Source of the DNA: Fimbriimonadaceae bacterium
GTDB taxonomy: Bacteria; Armatimonadota; Fimbriimonadia; Fimbriimonadales; Fimbriimonadaceae
Direction of reading: 5' to 3'
Length of the DNA: 64,000 nucleotides
Assembly: GCA_019454105.1 (NCBI GenBank)
Contig: CP075364.1
Coordinates: forward strand, 871,362 to 935,361
Shown: positions 17,201 through 26,514 of the stretch, piece by piece
Layout: each line of letters begins with the position of its first letter
How positions within the stretch are numbered: position 1 is the first letter of the stretch
Translations under genes and position numbers: made by a program
The notes under the pieces: model-generated
Told to the model about the DNA's origin: nothing
The model's database searches: none
What the model saw: the letters and a program-made list of their open reading frames with translations, nothing else

Positions 17201-18908
17201 GCATGAGGACGCGGGCCTCCGCTTGAGCCTGCATGCTCAGCGGCACGTGGACGGCCATCTGGTCGCCGTCGAAGTCAGCGTTATAGGCGTGGCAGACCAA
17301 GGGGTGGAGTTGGATCGCCTTGCCTTCGACCAAGATCGGCTCAAACGCCTGAATGCCCAATCTGTGCAGCGTCGGGGCGCGGTTGAGGAGCACGGGATGC
17401 TCCTTGATCACGTCCTCCAGCCCGTCCCAGACCGCCGGATGCATCCGCTCGATCATCCGTTTCGCCGTCTTGATGTTTTGCGTGATCTTCCGCTCGACCA
17501 GCGTCTTCATCACGAAGGGCTTGAACAGTTCGAGGGCCATCTCCTTCGGCAGGCCGCACTGGTGGAGCTTGAGGTGGGGCCCGACGACGATGACCGAGCG
17601 GCCCGAATAGTCGACACGCTTGCCGAGAAGGTTCTTACGGAAGCGGCCTTCCTTGCCCTTGAGCATGTCACTGAGCGACTTGAGCGGGCGCTGGTTGCTT
17701 CCGACGACAGGCCGGGCCCGGCGACCATTGTCGATCAGAGCGTCCACGGCTTCCTGCAGGAGCCGCTTCTCGTGATTGATGATCGATTCCGGGGCCTGGA
17801 TCTCGATGATCCTCTTGAGTCGGTTGTTCCGGTTGATGATGCGCCGGTAAAGGTCGTTGAGGTCGCTGGTGGCGAACCGTCCGCCGTCAAGCTGCACCAT
17901 GGGCCGAAGTTCGGGCGAGATGACAGGGACGATGTCGAGGATCATCCAGTCCGGCTTGCTTCGGGAGCTCAGGAGGGCCTCGACAAGCTCGAGCCGCTTG
18001 ATCGCCCGGGCCCGCCGCTGGCTGGTCGTCATGACGATCTCTTGCCGAAGCTCGCCCTTCATGCGCTCAAGATCGACGCGTCGGAGGAGCTCCTTGACCG
18101 CGTCGGCGCCGATGTTGGCGTGCACCAGGCCGCCAAAGTCGGTCTTGAGCCGTCGACCCACCGAATCCAGCATCTTGCTGATGGCGCGCCACTTGTCCTC
18201 TTCGATCAGCTGGTTCACTTCCAGCTTGCCGAGGAGGTCGGCGGCGATGTCAAGGTCGCGCACCCGTTCGTCAGCGTCGCGATACTCGGCCCGGATCCGG
18301 TCAAAGTTCGCCTTCATGCGGTCCCGCACGAAGCTTTCGTCGAAATACTCGTCCGGGTTGTCGATCATCTCCCGGGCGAGCCTCTGGAGCGACTCCGATT
18401 CCAACTCCCGCATCTGGGACTGGATCTGTACTTTCTCCAACTCCACCGCCGCTTGGATCGTTGGAAGGATCTCTTGGATCTTCTCGACCTCAAGGTCGAT
18501 CACGATGAAGCTGGCGAAATAGATGACCTTCTCCAGCTGCCGAGGCGAGATGTCCAGGATCAGTGAGAGAGGCGAGGGCACGCCCTTGAGGTACCAAATG
18601 TGGCAGATCGGGGCGGCGAGCTCAATGTGGCCCATGCGCTCGCGCCGGACCTTGCTCCGGGTGACCTCGACGCCGCACCGCTCGCAGACAATCCCCTTGT
18701 ACTTGATCTTCTTGTACCGGCCACAGGCGCACTCATAGTCCTTGACTGGGCCAAAGATGCGCTCGCAGAACAAGCCGTCTCGCTCGGGCTTGAACGTCCG
18801 GTAATTGATCGTTTCGGGCTTCTTGACTTCCCCGTGGGACCAACCCTTGACGTCGTCGGGACTCGCGATTCCAATACGGATCTTGTCGAAAAGACTGCTA
18901 TCTGCCAT
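14214..18908 (-). CDS. rpoC: DNA-directed RNA polymerase subunit beta'
   Basis: A full-length 1564-residue catalytic subunit. The N-terminal zinc site (CACGRYK...CERCG) lies near residues 60-78. The Mg-binding motif [12 protein letters not shown] is near 542-553, the C-terminal zinc site ([13 protein letters not shown]) near 1050-1060, and the trigger-loop helix [13 protein letters not shown] just before residue 1100. Between GGVAG and the usual (G)xPRVEELFEAR motif, here [12 protein letters not shown], there is an insertion of about 106 residues (1102-1207), rich in Ala/Lys/Glu. A further expansion follows it. The gene is separated from rpoB by a glycosyltransferase gene. The start is ATG 18908; I see no strong SD. 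Confidence 0.98.
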   Translation of the reverse strand: MADSSLFDKIRIGIASPDDVKGWSHGEVKKPETINYRTFKPERDGLFCERIFGPVKDYECACGRYKKIKYKGIVCERCGVEVTRSKVRRERMGHIELAAPICHIWYLKGVPSPLSLILDISPRQLEKVIYFASFIVIDLEVEKIQEILPTIQAAVELEKVQIQSQMRELESESLQRLAREMIDNPDEYFDESFVRDRMKANFDRIRAEYRDADERVRDLDIAADLLGKLEVNQLIEEDKWRAISKMLDSVGRRLKTDFGGLVHANIGADAVKELLRRVDLERMKGELRQEIVMTTSQRRARAIKRLELVEALLSSRSKPDWMILDIVPVISPELRPMVQLDGGRFATSDLNDLYRRIINRNNRLKRIIEIQAPESIINHEKRLLQEAVDALIDNGRRARPVVGSNQRPLKSLSDMLKGKEGRFRKNLLGKRVDYSGRSVIVVGPHLKLHQCGLPKEMALELFKPFVMKTLVERKITQNIKTAKRMIERMHPAVWDGLEDVIKEHPVLLNRAPTLHRLGIQAFEPILVEGKAIQLHPLVCHAYNADFDGDQMAVHVPLSMQAQAEARVLMLSTQNLFSPADGRPVTSPIQDIVLGCYALTYTNKQGAKRLEDAQAAHDADSENVPAPHTFNSPEEVLYRFESPNAEPIGLNDPVKVRIRRPIYRPNDEIDFRDPQTGAEFKLEYSTNDFGEEVKELKPLDQEFESFVAVTTPGRLIFNESLPFPMRYSDKFLGVELTKRAIADTIVSCHKMVGTEGTIRLLDDMKALGFKWATQYGISIALTDMDPPRRREEMLQDADNKANKIIENFRRGLISFREMQESLVRLWTTTYDEIGNAIVASMKQENPLSIITVSGARGSIKQLAQLSGMRGLMFNQFNEVIYELPVKNSFQKGLSMLEFFVTTHGARKGLADTALRTADAGYLTRRLVDVAQDVIIRKNDCETEDGVYACRLTFEGKTIETMGDRAQGRMTLATAVNPATGEVVIGYDVLVSPEQAKNLDAVEAVYYDEIEACEDDESKTKIVEKFEKAGFSIDEHGRLGLKVRSPITCELEQGICAKCYGIDLASQKLVEEGVAVGIIAAQSIGEPGTQLTMRTFHTGGVAGSKTIARTSQYKTGKFVRQFQEDFWQATQTDQSSFDPGKLLESQESVVKAFFSAKAPPEEGAEEEKKKTARQTKAAEKAAEKADTESRKLWERSRKTFFYSWTGESSGIVRVEEIFEARKQPRGKAIICPVTGTVVDIQRSSFGRWVVIEAEVSTEAAHKQAYIGEQEFAGVDEKTRLGLERLVGQKMTTPVLQTLRKAGVERVKVFFTMLVPPLGNLPVQKGQRVIKGDPLTEGPLDPHEVLELAGAAAVHEYFIQNLQSVYKDQGVDINDKHLEVIVRQMLRKRQVKEPGNTPFLPGQIVDRFRFARENERVQQLISAGTKVKVLDPTTGQEEEREPREATGNWILLGITEASLATDSFLSAASFQKTTRVLTEAAVRGKHDSLIGLKENVIIGRLIPAGTGCKPYRELAIEVDRTQPSWAQQSLTALVEAEEPSGLSDDDGFSGLSLADLAAGGEVEDTEE

Positions 18909-18991
18909 AATGAGGGTGACTTCCGTCAGGCAAGCCTACGGCCTGCAGAGTGGGACGGGGGACAGGCGGCGACGCCAATCCGATCATGTTA

Positions 18992-19017
18992 CCCTTACGA
19001 GGCCGATCCCCCGTAAG
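18992..19017. repeat. Inverted repeat in the rpoC leader region
   Basis: CCTTACG and CGTAAGG flank a 12-nt loop, about 85-110 bp before the rpoC start and just after the glycosyltransferase stop. No T-run follows on either strand, so it is not an ordinary terminator. It could be an RNA hairpin or processing site in the rpoC leader. Confidence 0.4.
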
Positions 19018-19046
19018 GTGGTGAAGGGACATTGGGCCTAGGCTCG

Positions 19047-20285
19047 TTACGATCGCCCGCATCCCAATTCCTCCAAACATTGCGCTCGGTAGTTCTCCCA
19101 CGTGTACTGCTTCGACCGGTCTCGTCCAGAAGCCCCCATCCTTGCACGAAGCTCGGGATCTTTTGCGAGCCGCTCAACGGCAGCGTGGATCGCTTCCGGG
19201 TCCCTGTCCGGGACAATGAATCCGTCCACGCCGTCCCGAACGACTTGAGAGGGCCCGCAAGGGGTCGAGACAATCGGAAGACCGGCCGCCATCGCTTCAA
19301 GAATTGAAAGCGGCATACCTTCCCATAGCGTTGGGAGGACAAAGATGTCGGCTTCCGCATAGAGCCTGTCCATTTCCGATTGCCCGACATGGCCAACTGC
19401 TTCTGCCACATCGGGAAGGAGGCTCTTGTCGACCATGAGGCCCCCCGCCAAGACGAGCCGGACATCGGTCGAAAAAGGTTTTCGGAAGGCTTCAAGAAGA
19501 TAAGAGGCTCCCTTTCGCTGGCTCACTTGCCCGGCAAAGAGGCATTGGACGGGCCCGGACTTTGGCACTCTTTCAATGTCGAGGAAACGACCCAGCTCTG
19601 TTCCGTAGGGCAGGATCGCAAGTTTTTCCGCCGGCACTCCCTGTTCGATGAACGTGCGCTTGACAAAGTCGGATCCAATCCAGATACGGTCCGCCAAGCG
19701 AATCTCTTCATCTTGCCGCGACAATGTCACCGGGTCTTCGTCTTCGGCCTTCCACGAAGCGGCATACTCGGGCCACCGCTCGGCTTCGGCTGCCATGACT
19801 CGGGACTTCACCCAATGGTGACCAATCGGGTAGTCCAAGAATGTCGCCTTGCCCAGGGCTTTTGCGGCCCGAAAGGTCTCCAAGGCGCAGTGGTTGACCG
19901 CCAAGACGGCGTCACACTCCCGGACCAACTGGCTAGCCACGCGGTCGATGCTCCGATCTAACCTGAGCGTCATCTGAGTGTGGATCTTCTTGATGACGGG
20001 CTGGTTGGCCCATGGTGACCTCGCCAGGGCTTCTCTGACGACCAACCTTGTTAGAGACGTATTGACCACCTGATCACGTTGAAGTCGAACCTCCTGCCTT
20101 CTTTTTCGGACGTGCCGCTCAAACGCAGGCCCCAAGACCGGGACTCTTGCAAGAAGTCTTTCGAGGGGGCCGTCGGTGCTCGTGTAAAGACTCACGTAGT
20201 GCGAAAGGCATCCCGATTCGGCCAGCGCGTCTGCGACATGCCTCAATTGCGGATAAGTCGAATTGACGACAAGGATCCTCTTCAT
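19047..20285 (-). CDS. GT4-family glycosyltransferase lying between rpoB and rpoC
   Basis: A GT-B-fold glycosyltransferase of about 412 residues. It shows AILPYGTELGRF, LFAGQVSQRKGASYLLEAF and the donor-binding stretch ADIFVLPTLWEGMPLSILEAMAAGLP, with the EX7E-like acidic pair. It probably adds a sugar to a surface glycan or lipid; the acceptor is unknown. The start at ATG 20285 (MKRILVVNST) fits the family N-terminus; an upstream in-frame start at 20324 also exists. It sits 53 bp after rpoB and 138 bp before rpoC in the same direction, interrupting one of the most conserved gene pairs in bacteria. By eye its codon use looks less GC-extreme than its neighbours, which would fit transfer. Confidence 0.9.
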   Translation of the reverse strand: MKRILVVNSTYPQLRHVADALAESGCLSHYVSLYTSTDGPLERLLARVPVLGPAFERHVRKRRQEVRLQRDQVVNTSLTRLVVREALARSPWANQPVIKKIHTQMTLRLDRSIDRVASQLVRECDAVLAVNHCALETFRAAKALGKATFLDYPIGHHWVKSRVMAAEAERWPEYAASWKAEDEDPVTLSRQDEEIRLADRIWIGSDFVKRTFIEQGVPAEKLAILPYGTELGRFLDIERVPKSGPVQCLFAGQVSQRKGASYLLEAFRKPFSTDVRLVLAGGLMVDKSLLPDVAEAVGHVGQSEMDRLYAEADIFVLPTLWEGMPLSILEAMAAGLPIVSTPCGPSQVVRDGVDGFIVPDRDPEAIHAAVERLAKDPELRARMGASGRDRSKQYTWENYRAQCLEELGCGRS

Positions 20286-20338
20286 CCGTGCATGGGAACT
20301 TGGCCCGGGCCAGCCGCAAAGCAAGCCCAGGCCGACCG

Positions 20339-23300
20339 TCAGTTGAAGAAGCCCACGCTCCGCGCAAGACGGACGTCGTCGCCACCGGTGAGCTCGTCAA
20401 GATCCTTGAGAGTCAGTTCACGGTTCTGCTGGTCTTCGACGCTCACCTTCAGGCACAAGCTCCGGAGCTCGTTGACAAGAATCTTGAACGACTCGGGAAT
20501 GCCGGGCTCTGAGATGGGTTCGCCCTTGACGATGGACTCATAGGCTTTCACCCGTCCCATCACGTCGTCGGACTTGATGGTCAAGAGTTCCTGGAGCGTA
20601 TAAGCGGCGCCGTACGCCTCGAGAGCCCAGACCTCCATTTCACCGAACCTTTGGCCGCCGAACTGGGCTTTGCCTCCAAGCGGCTGTTGCGTGACCAAGG
20701 AGTACGGGCCGATGGACCGAGCGTGGATCTTCTCGTCTGCCAAGTGCTCGAGCTTCAGCATGTAGATCATGCCCACCGTCATCGGGTTCGGAAGCTCCGT
20801 CCCTGTCAGACCGTCCCGAAGGATCGACTTGCAGCTGTGGGGGTCGAGCCCGGCTCGCCGGAACACGTTCGCCTGAATCCGCTCCAAGATGCTCTCGTAC
20901 ACAGAGTCCGGAGCTTTGTGGGCAGGTCCGTTCGTGATGGTCACGAGTTCTCGCCCCGCCAGTTCGTCGTCAAGCAACTCCTGGACGGTGAGGACGGCCT
21001 CAGCCCCGACGACTTGAGAGACGCTGTCGAGGCTCTCCTTGTCGAGCGACCTCAACCGGGTCTCGACCGCCTTCATCATGCCTTCAAGATCCAGATCGAG
21101 CGGGAACTTGACTGACAGCGAGAGCTCCTTGTTCACATAAGCTTGGAGCGCCTTGCCCCTCAAGTGAGTCGCCAGCCTTTCGACCTCGTCCAAGATCTCC
21201 TGTTCGGTCGCTCCCTCGAACGCGGGGCACTCGTACCGCGCGTTCAGGTGCTTGCCCACATAGCCCAAGTGGGTCTCCAGGATCTGGCCGATGTTCATCC
21301 GGCTTGGGACGCCGAGCGGGTTCAACACGATGTCGACGGGCGTGCCGTCGGCAAGGAACGGCATGTCCTCGACCGGAAGGATCCGGCTGATGACGCCCTT
21401 GTTGCCGTGACGTCCGGCCATCTTGTCCCCGACCATGATCTTGCGCTTCTGGGCCACATGGACTTGGACGCTCATGTTCACGCCCGCCTGAAGCTCGTCG
21501 CCCGGGATCTGGAGCAGGGGCTCGTCAGTACGGTCGCAAACCAGCCGCTCCCGTTTCTTCGACTCCTTGTAGATGTAGTTGATCGTGGGAGAGAGGTATT
21601 TGAACCGGCTGAAGACCTTGACGTCCACGACAGTCCCCTTCTCTCCGTGCGGGAGCCGCAACGAGACGTCGCGCGTCTCTTCCGCCTTCTTGCCAAAGAT
21701 CGCGATGATCAACCGCTCTTCGGCCGTCATCTCAGTCTGGCCCTTGGGCGCGACCTTTCCGACGAGGATGTCTTCTGGCCGGACCTCCGCCCCGATCCTC
21801 ACGATCCCGTTCTCGTCAAGATCCTTGAGGGCGTCCTCACCCACGTTGGGGATGTCACGCGTGATCTCTTCTGGCCCGAGCTTCGTGTCGACCGCCTCGG
21901 TCTCATACCGCTCAATGTGGATCGACGTGAAGACGTCGTCCTTCACCAGCCTTTCGCTGAGGACGATCGCGTCTTCATAGTTGAAGCCTTGCCACGGCAT
22001 AAACGCGACGAGGACGTTCTTGCCCAAAGCGAGCCTGCCTTGATCACAGGTCGGGCCGTCGGCAAGAGCGTCGCCTTTCAAGACCTTCTGTCCGGGCACC
22101 ACGATCGGTCGGTGAGTGAAGCACGTCGTCTTGTTCGACTGGTACATGTGCAACAGCCGGTAAGAGTCTTCTGTCCCGTCGGCTCCAACGATCCGAATCT
22201 CGTGGGTCGTCACATAAGTCACGGTGCCGTCGCGCCGAGCGCGGATCGAAGTCCCGCTGTCGATCGCGGCCCTGGCCTCATGACCAGTTCCGACGAGGGG
22301 TTGTTCGCTCCGAAGGCAAGGCACGGCCTGCCTCTGCATGTTCGCGCCCATCAGGGCGCGGTTCGCGTCGTCGTTCTCCAAGAACGGAATCAGGGACGTC
22401 GCGACCGAGATGATCTGGACCGGCGACACGTCCATGAACTCCACCGAGTTGCGCGGGACGGTCGGATAGCTGGCGCCGCCGAACTGCCTGTCGCCGCCCG
22501 GGCATCGGACGGTGACTCGTTCGGCCACGATGTACCCCTCTTCGTCCAGCTTCGTGTCGGCAGGGGCGATACGGGCCGTGAAGTCCTCGTTCGCGGTCAG
22601 ATAGACGACCTCGTCGGTCACCCTTCCGTCCGTGACCACCCGGTAAGGGGTCATGATGAAGCCGAACTCGTCCACCCGGCCATGGGTCGTCAACTGGCTG
22701 ATCAGACCGATGTTCGGGCCTTCAGGCGTCTCGATCGGACAGACACGGCCGTAGTGCGACCGGTGCACGTCGCGGACTTCCAGCTTCGCGCTCGTCCGTT
22801 GCAGACCGCCAGGGCCAAGGCTCGAAAGGCGGCGCTTGTTCGTGAGCTCGCTCAGCGGGTTCGTCTGATCCATGAACGTGCTGAGCTGGTTGCTGCTGAA
22901 GAAGCTCTTGATGCTTGCGCTGACCGGCTTGACGCTGAGAATGATGCTCGGAAGGAGGTTGTCCTGGTCCGCGCTCGTCATCCTCTCGCGGGCCACCTTC
23001 TCCATCCTGACGAAGCCGAGCCGCAACTGGCTCTGGAGCAACTCGCCGACCGACCTGACGCGTTTGTTGCGCAGGTCGTCGATGTCGTCGTGCTCGGCCT
23101 CCTTGTTCAGGTAGGGCCCCATGCCCTTGAGAGTCCCGGCGAGGTCGTCGCTGGTCAAGTTTCGGATCGTCAACGGCACGTTCAGGCCGATCCTCTGGTT
23201 GAGGAACCGTCGCCCGACCTTGCCGAGGTCATACCGTCTCGGATCGAAGAACAGGCTGTAGACCAACTGCATGGCCGCCTCTTCTTGGGCCGCCTCGCCC

Positions 23301-24352
23301 GGTCGCATCCTTCGATAAATGTCCAGGATGGCTTCTCGGGTGTTCTGAGTCTTGTCGGCGGCGAGCGTCGCCTCCACAAGGTCGTCCAGTTCGAGGCAGT
23401 CGAGGGATTCGAGCCCAAGCTCGGCCACCTTGGCCGCAGTCTCTTCGTCAAAGCGCTGGAGGGCCTTGAAGACGACCTTGCTTGCCTCCGTCACATCTGC
23501 CATCGGGCGCTTGCCGACGAGGTCGGCCGCGGTCGGGTTCGACACTGTCACCTCACGTCCGAACGCCCAGAGCATGTCGTCGGTGCTGCCGAGCGGCGTC
23601 TCTGTCAGGGCTTCCAGGTTCCGTTCGGCCTCGCTCAATCCGTTGAGCACCTTCTGGCTCAAGATCGTCCCTTTTTCCAAGATGACCTCGCCGGTGTCAG
23701 GGTCAGCGAGCGGCTCCGTCAACTTGCGATGGTAAGCGTCACCGATCTTCATGGTTTGTCGGTCGCGCCCCTTGTCAAAGCCGTGCATGGCCTTGATCAA
23801 CTGGGTAATCGGCAGCTTCTTCGTCTGCGAGATCTGCGTGTTGACGACACCGTTTGCGTCGTTCTCGACCTCCAGCCAGGGGCCCTCGCTCGGGATGATC
23901 CTCGCGCGGATGATCATCTGCATCGAGGTGTCGACGTCCTCTTCGTAGTAGAGGCCCGGGCTGCGCGAAAGCTGCGACACGATGACCCGCTCGCGGCCGT
24001 TGATCACGAAAGTGCCCTTGTCCGTCATCAAAGGAAGGTCGCCGAGGTAGACCTCGGACTCGATGACCTCTCGATCCTTGCCGCCGAACCGTACGATAGC
24101 CTTGATCGGCGCCTCGTACGTCATGTCGCGGTCGCGGCACTCCTGAATGTCGTATTTGGGTTCACCGAGCACGAAGCTCGCGAACTCGATGTAGTTCGTC
24201 TGGGTAAAATCCCAGATCGGCGAAAACGTCTTGAATAGCTCCGGAAGCCCTTCTTCAAGGAACCATTTGTAGCTGTTGAGCTGAAGTTCGATCAGGTTTG
24301 GAACCTCGAGCGTGCGCCCAATACGCTTCGAGGCAGGCTGAATCACTCTCAT
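20339..24352 (-). CDS. rpoB: DNA-directed RNA polymerase subunit beta
   Basis: A full-length 1337-residue subunit. Diagnostic segments are RSPGLYYEED, the fork-loop/rifampicin region (FMDQTNPLSELTNKRRLSSLGPGG), HRSHYGRVCPIETPEGPNIG, NVLVAFMPWQGFNYEDAI, GDKMAGRHGNKGVIS and the C-terminal GGKAQFGGQRFGEMEVWALEAYGA. The region around residues 190-380 is longer than in Thermus-type subunits, so it carries a lineage-specific insertion. No ribosomal protein genes (rplJ, rplL) precede it, unlike the common arrangement; a HisB-like gene and the primary sigma gene are upstream instead. Confidence 0.98.
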   Translation of the reverse strand: MRVIQPASKRIGRTLEVPNLIELQLNSYKWFLEEGLPELFKTFSPIWDFTQTNYIEFASFVLGEPKYDIQECRDRDMTYEAPIKAIVRFGGKDREVIESEVYLGDLPLMTDKGTFVINGRERVIVSQLSRSPGLYYEEDVDTSMQMIIRARIIPSEGPWLEVENDANGVVNTQISQTKKLPITQLIKAMHGFDKGRDRQTMKIGDAYHRKLTEPLADPDTGEVILEKGTILSQKVLNGLSEAERNLEALTETPLGSTDDMLWAFGREVTVSNPTAADLVGKRPMADVTEASKVVFKALQRFDEETAAKVAELGLESLDCLELDDLVEATLAADKTQNTREAILDIYRRMRPGEAAQEEAAMQLVYSLFFDPRRYDLGKVGRRFLNQRIGLNVPLTIRNLTSDDLAGTLKGMGPYLNKEAEHDDIDDLRNKRVRSVGELLQSQLRLGFVRMEKVARERMTSADQDNLLPSIILSVKPVSASIKSFFSSNQLSTFMDQTNPLSELTNKRRLSSLGPGGLQRTSAKLEVRDVHRSHYGRVCPIETPEGPNIGLISQLTTHGRVDEFGFIMTPYRVVTDGRVTDEVVYLTANEDFTARIAPADTKLDEEGYIVAERVTVRCPGGDRQFGGASYPTVPRNSVEFMDVSPVQIISVATSLIPFLENDDANRALMGANMQRQAVPCLRSEQPLVGTGHEARAAIDSGTSIRARRDGTVTYVTTHEIRIVGADGTEDSYRLLHMYQSNKTTCFTHRPIVVPGQKVLKGDALADGPTCDQGRLALGKNVLVAFMPWQGFNYEDAIVLSERLVKDDVFTSIHIERYETEAVDTKLGPEEITRDIPNVGEDALKDLDENGIVRIGAEVRPEDILVGKVAPKGQTEMTAEERLIIAIFGKKAEETRDVSLRLPHGEKGTVVDVKVFSRFKYLSPTINYIYKESKKRERLVCDRTDEPLLQIPGDELQAGVNMSVQVHVAQKRKIMVGDKMAGRHGNKGVISRILPVEDMPFLADGTPVDIVLNPLGVPSRMNIGQILETHLGYVGKHLNARYECPAFEGATEQEILDEVERLATHLRGKALQAYVNKELSLSVKFPLDLDLEGMMKAVETRLRSLDKESLDSVSQVVGAEAVLTVQELLDDELAGRELVTITNGPAHKAPDSVYESILERIQANVFRRAGLDPHSCKSILRDGLTGTELPNPMTVGMIYMLKLEHLADEKIHARSIGPYSLVTQQPLGGKAQFGGQRFGEMEVWALEAYGAAYTLQELLTIKSDDVMGRVKAYESIVKGEPISEPGIPESFKILVNELRSLCLKVSVEDQQNRELTLKDLDELTGGDDVRLARSVGFFN

Positions 24353-24372
24353 TGCAATTCCGGGAAGAGTTC

Positions 24373-24378
24373 AGTCTA
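24373..24378 (-). promoter_or_regulatory. Candidate -10 box for rpoB
   Basis: TAGACT on the minus strand, preceded by TGC (extended -10 form), 20 nt before the rpoB ATG. A GGA at about 8 nt could act as a weak ribosome site. No clear -35. Confidence 0.45.
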
Positions 24379-24492
24379 GCAGAGGGCCTGGGTGGCGGCT
24401 AAGGACTTCCCGGGTTGCCCTCCCGTTAAATCTGACCTCGCACCAGTACATTGAGGCTTTAGGCCTATTTCTAACCTGGTGACTCGGATCGG

Positions 24493-25077
24493 TCAGCACC
24501 CGTTTGCCCGGCCGCTCAGGCGGGTCGAGCCTGCCAGGGCCCGTCCTGCAGCTCGGAAACAAGCCTCAGCGAGGTGTGCGTCGTTCCTTCCAGAGAGGGC
24601 CCTGACGTGAAGCGAAGCCCCTGAGTAAAGGCTCATCGCCTGGAAGAACTCTTGAACTGCCTCGGTCGCCAGGTCGGCCACGCTTTCCCTCGAAAACGGG
24701 GCTTCAAACGCCAAAAAAGGACGCGAACGCAGATCGACAGCGGCCAAGACAAGGGCGTCCCCGTTCGGGACGACGGCGTGAGCGATCCCGACGACCTCGT
24801 CGCTCAGTTCGACCGCCCCGCGCAACGCTTTCCCCATCGCGGTTCCAACGTCCTCGGCCATATGGCTGGCGTCGATCGGGCCGTCAGACTCGACGGTCAC
24901 GCCAAGATCGAAGGCGGCGTAACGGGCCAAGTCGCGCAACAGACCGTCAAATTGGGCAATGCCGGTCGCAGCGTCGCACCGGCTACCTCCGTCGAGCCCT
25001 AAAACCAGGTGGACTCGTGAGTGCGACGATTCCCGGTCGATTTCAGCGTAGCGGACGTTTGGATTGGACTTGCCCAT
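24493..25077 (-). CDS. HisB-like (imidazoleglycerol-phosphate dehydratase fold) protein with lost metal ligands
   Basis: The 194-residue protein aligns over its full length with the HisB dehydratase domain (RYAEIDRESSHSRVHL, FDGLLRDLARYAAF, IDASHMAEDVGTAMGKALR, GRNDAHLAEACFRAAGRAL). Against the known manganese-binding motifs, FDH has become FDG, the first His of DDHHTVED has become Ser, HFF has become EFF, and the first His of the last HH pair has become Ala. Only some ligands remain (AEDVG, AHLAE). It therefore looks like a non-catalytic or repurposed paralogue. No other his genes are nearby; it lies between the sigma gene and rpoB. ATG 25092 is an alternative start. Confidence 0.75.
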   Translation of the reverse strand: MGKSNPNVRYAEIDRESSHSRVHLVLGLDGGSRCDAATGIAQFDGLLRDLARYAAFDLGVTVESDGPIDASHMAEDVGTAMGKALRGAVELSDEVVGIAHAVVPNGDALVLAAVDLRSRPFLAFEAPFSRESVADLATEAVQEFFQAMSLYSGASLHVRALSGRNDAHLAEACFRAAGRALAGSTRLSGRANGC

Positions 25078-25141
25078 GGGATCGCCGGTCATGAGGCGGC
25101 CCCAGGCTGGCGATCGCCCAGGGCCGCAAAGATACTGGCCC

Positions 25142-26413
25142 TTAGTTCGGGCTTGGAGTGATCGTGAAGCCTTGGGCTTGAAGCTCGTTGCCGATGTGCT
25201 TGAGCTTCTTCATCGCCCGCAGCTCGATCTGCCGGACCCGCTCCCGAGTCACGTTGAGGGCTGCCCCAACTTCTTCGAGGGTACGAGAGCGTCCGTCGTC
25301 CAGACCGAACCGGAGCCGGACGACGTCCCGCTCGCGGCTGGTCAGGCGGCCGAGGATGCCATCGATCTCTTCGCGTCGGATCAGCGACCATGTCACGTCC
25401 GAAGGCGTCGGCATGTTCGTCGAGGGGATGAAGTCGCCGATCGACGAGTTGTCCTTCTCGCCGACCGGGGTCTCGAGCGACAACGGCTCGACCGCGACTC
25501 GCATCATCTCTTGCACCCTGTCGGAGGACATGCCGACCTTCTCGGCGACCTCGTCCGGGGTCGGGTCTCGGTGCAGCTCCTGCTGCAAGGAGTTCGCCGT
25601 CTTCATGACCTTGTTGATCAACTCGGCGACATAGACCGGGATCCGGATGGTCCGCCCCTGGTTGATGATGGCTCGGGCGATGGCACGACGGATCCACCAA
25701 GTCGCGTAGGTCGAGAACCGGAAGCCTTTGCGCCAGTCGAACTTCTCGACGGCGCGGATCAGACCGAGGTTGCCCTCTTGGATCAGGTCGGCCAGAGGAA
25801 TGCCGCGGGCGTTGTACTTTTTGGCGATGGAGACCACCAGCCGCAAGTTGCTCTCAATGAGTTGCTGCTTGGCGTGGGTGCCCAGTTTCATGACCTCCTT
25901 TTTGTCCCATTCGCTCCATTCGAACTCCTTCGGGAGGTTCATGAGCTCCGCGACCTTGGCCCACTTGCCGCCTTCGGCGAGATCCTTGGCCTGCACCCGC
26001 TTGGCGAGGTGCTCTTCTTGGGCTGGGGTCAGGAGGTGGGCGCGGCGGGTCTGCCGCATCCACATCTCAAGTTCTTCGGTGTCGTCCGGGACGGCAGGCT
26101 GTTCTTCCTCTTCCTCCTCCAGCTCTTCCAGCTCAAGGAGTTCGTCGGCGCCGGGCTCCTGGTCGTCCAGAAGCATGTGCTTGCTGGCATCGACGAAGGA
26201 GTGCCGACTGTGCGTCCTGACGGTGATGGCTTTTCCGCGTCTCACAGTGGTGGTTTGTCCAGTTTCGCTAGGCATGGGTGCGCTGTCTTGACGAGCAAGG
26301 GATTTTTCTTTCGCTTGCGCGCGAGCCTGTGCTGTGGTCGCGCGAGGATGAAGTGGCGTCCCGCTTTCCTTCATAGAATAGCGGGCCTTTTCGAGATTTG
26401 TGCCGTCGGCCAT
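25142..26413 (-). CDS. Primary RNA polymerase sigma factor, sigma-70/RpoD (SigA) family
   Basis: The protein has 423 residues. The first 110 are low-complexity with an acidic stretch ([15 protein letters not shown]). Region 1.2 ([15 protein letters not shown]) lies near 127-141 and region 2 ([18 protein letters not shown] to [20 protein letters not shown]) near 187-260. Region 3 and region 4 ([36 protein letters not shown]) follow. All residues of regions 2.3-2.4 and 4.2 expected for consensus -10/-35 recognition appear present. About 35 residues (144-178, Trp/Glu/Lys-rich) are inserted between region 1.2 and 2.1. It sits upstream of rpoB in the same direction. ATG 26413 gives the longest form; shorter starts are possible. 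Confidence 0.93.
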   Translation of the reverse strand: MADGTNLEKARYSMKESGTPLHPRATTAQARAQAKEKSLARQDSAPMPSETGQTTTVRRGKAITVRTHSRHSFVDASKHMLLDDQEPGADELLELEELEEEEEEQPAVPDDTEELEMWMRQTRRAHLLTPAQEEHLAKRVQAKDLAEGGKWAKVAELMNLPKEFEWSEWDKKEVMKLGTHAKQQLIESNLRLVVSIAKKYNARGIPLADLIQEGNLGLIRAVEKFDWRKGFRFSTYATWWIRRAIARAIINQGRTIRIPVYVAELINKVMKTANSLQQELHRDPTPDEVAEKVGMSSDRVQEMMRVAVEPLSLETPVGEKDNSSIGDFIPSTNMPTPSDVTWSLIRREEIDGILGRLTSRERDVVRLRFGLDDGRSRTLEEVGAALNVTRERVRQIELRAMKKLKHIGNELQAQGFTITPSPN

Positions 26414-26514
26414 GTCTTTTTTGCAAATTTCCTAGTTCTTGGCCTCGGGCCCAAGCGGCGCACATGCCCATCTCAATGACGTCAAGGGAGTCGCAAGTGT
26501 TGCACTTCCCATGT

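Noticed and set aside
14460-18566. A 1368-codon open frame on the plus strand antisense to rpoC
   Set aside because: rpoC on the other strand is unmistakable over its full length; GC-rich coding DNA commonly leaves the antisense frame open, and the peptide shows no domain.
21143-24238. A 1031-codon open frame antisense to rpoB
   Set aside because: Same reason: an artefact of GC-rich codons opposite a highly conserved gene.
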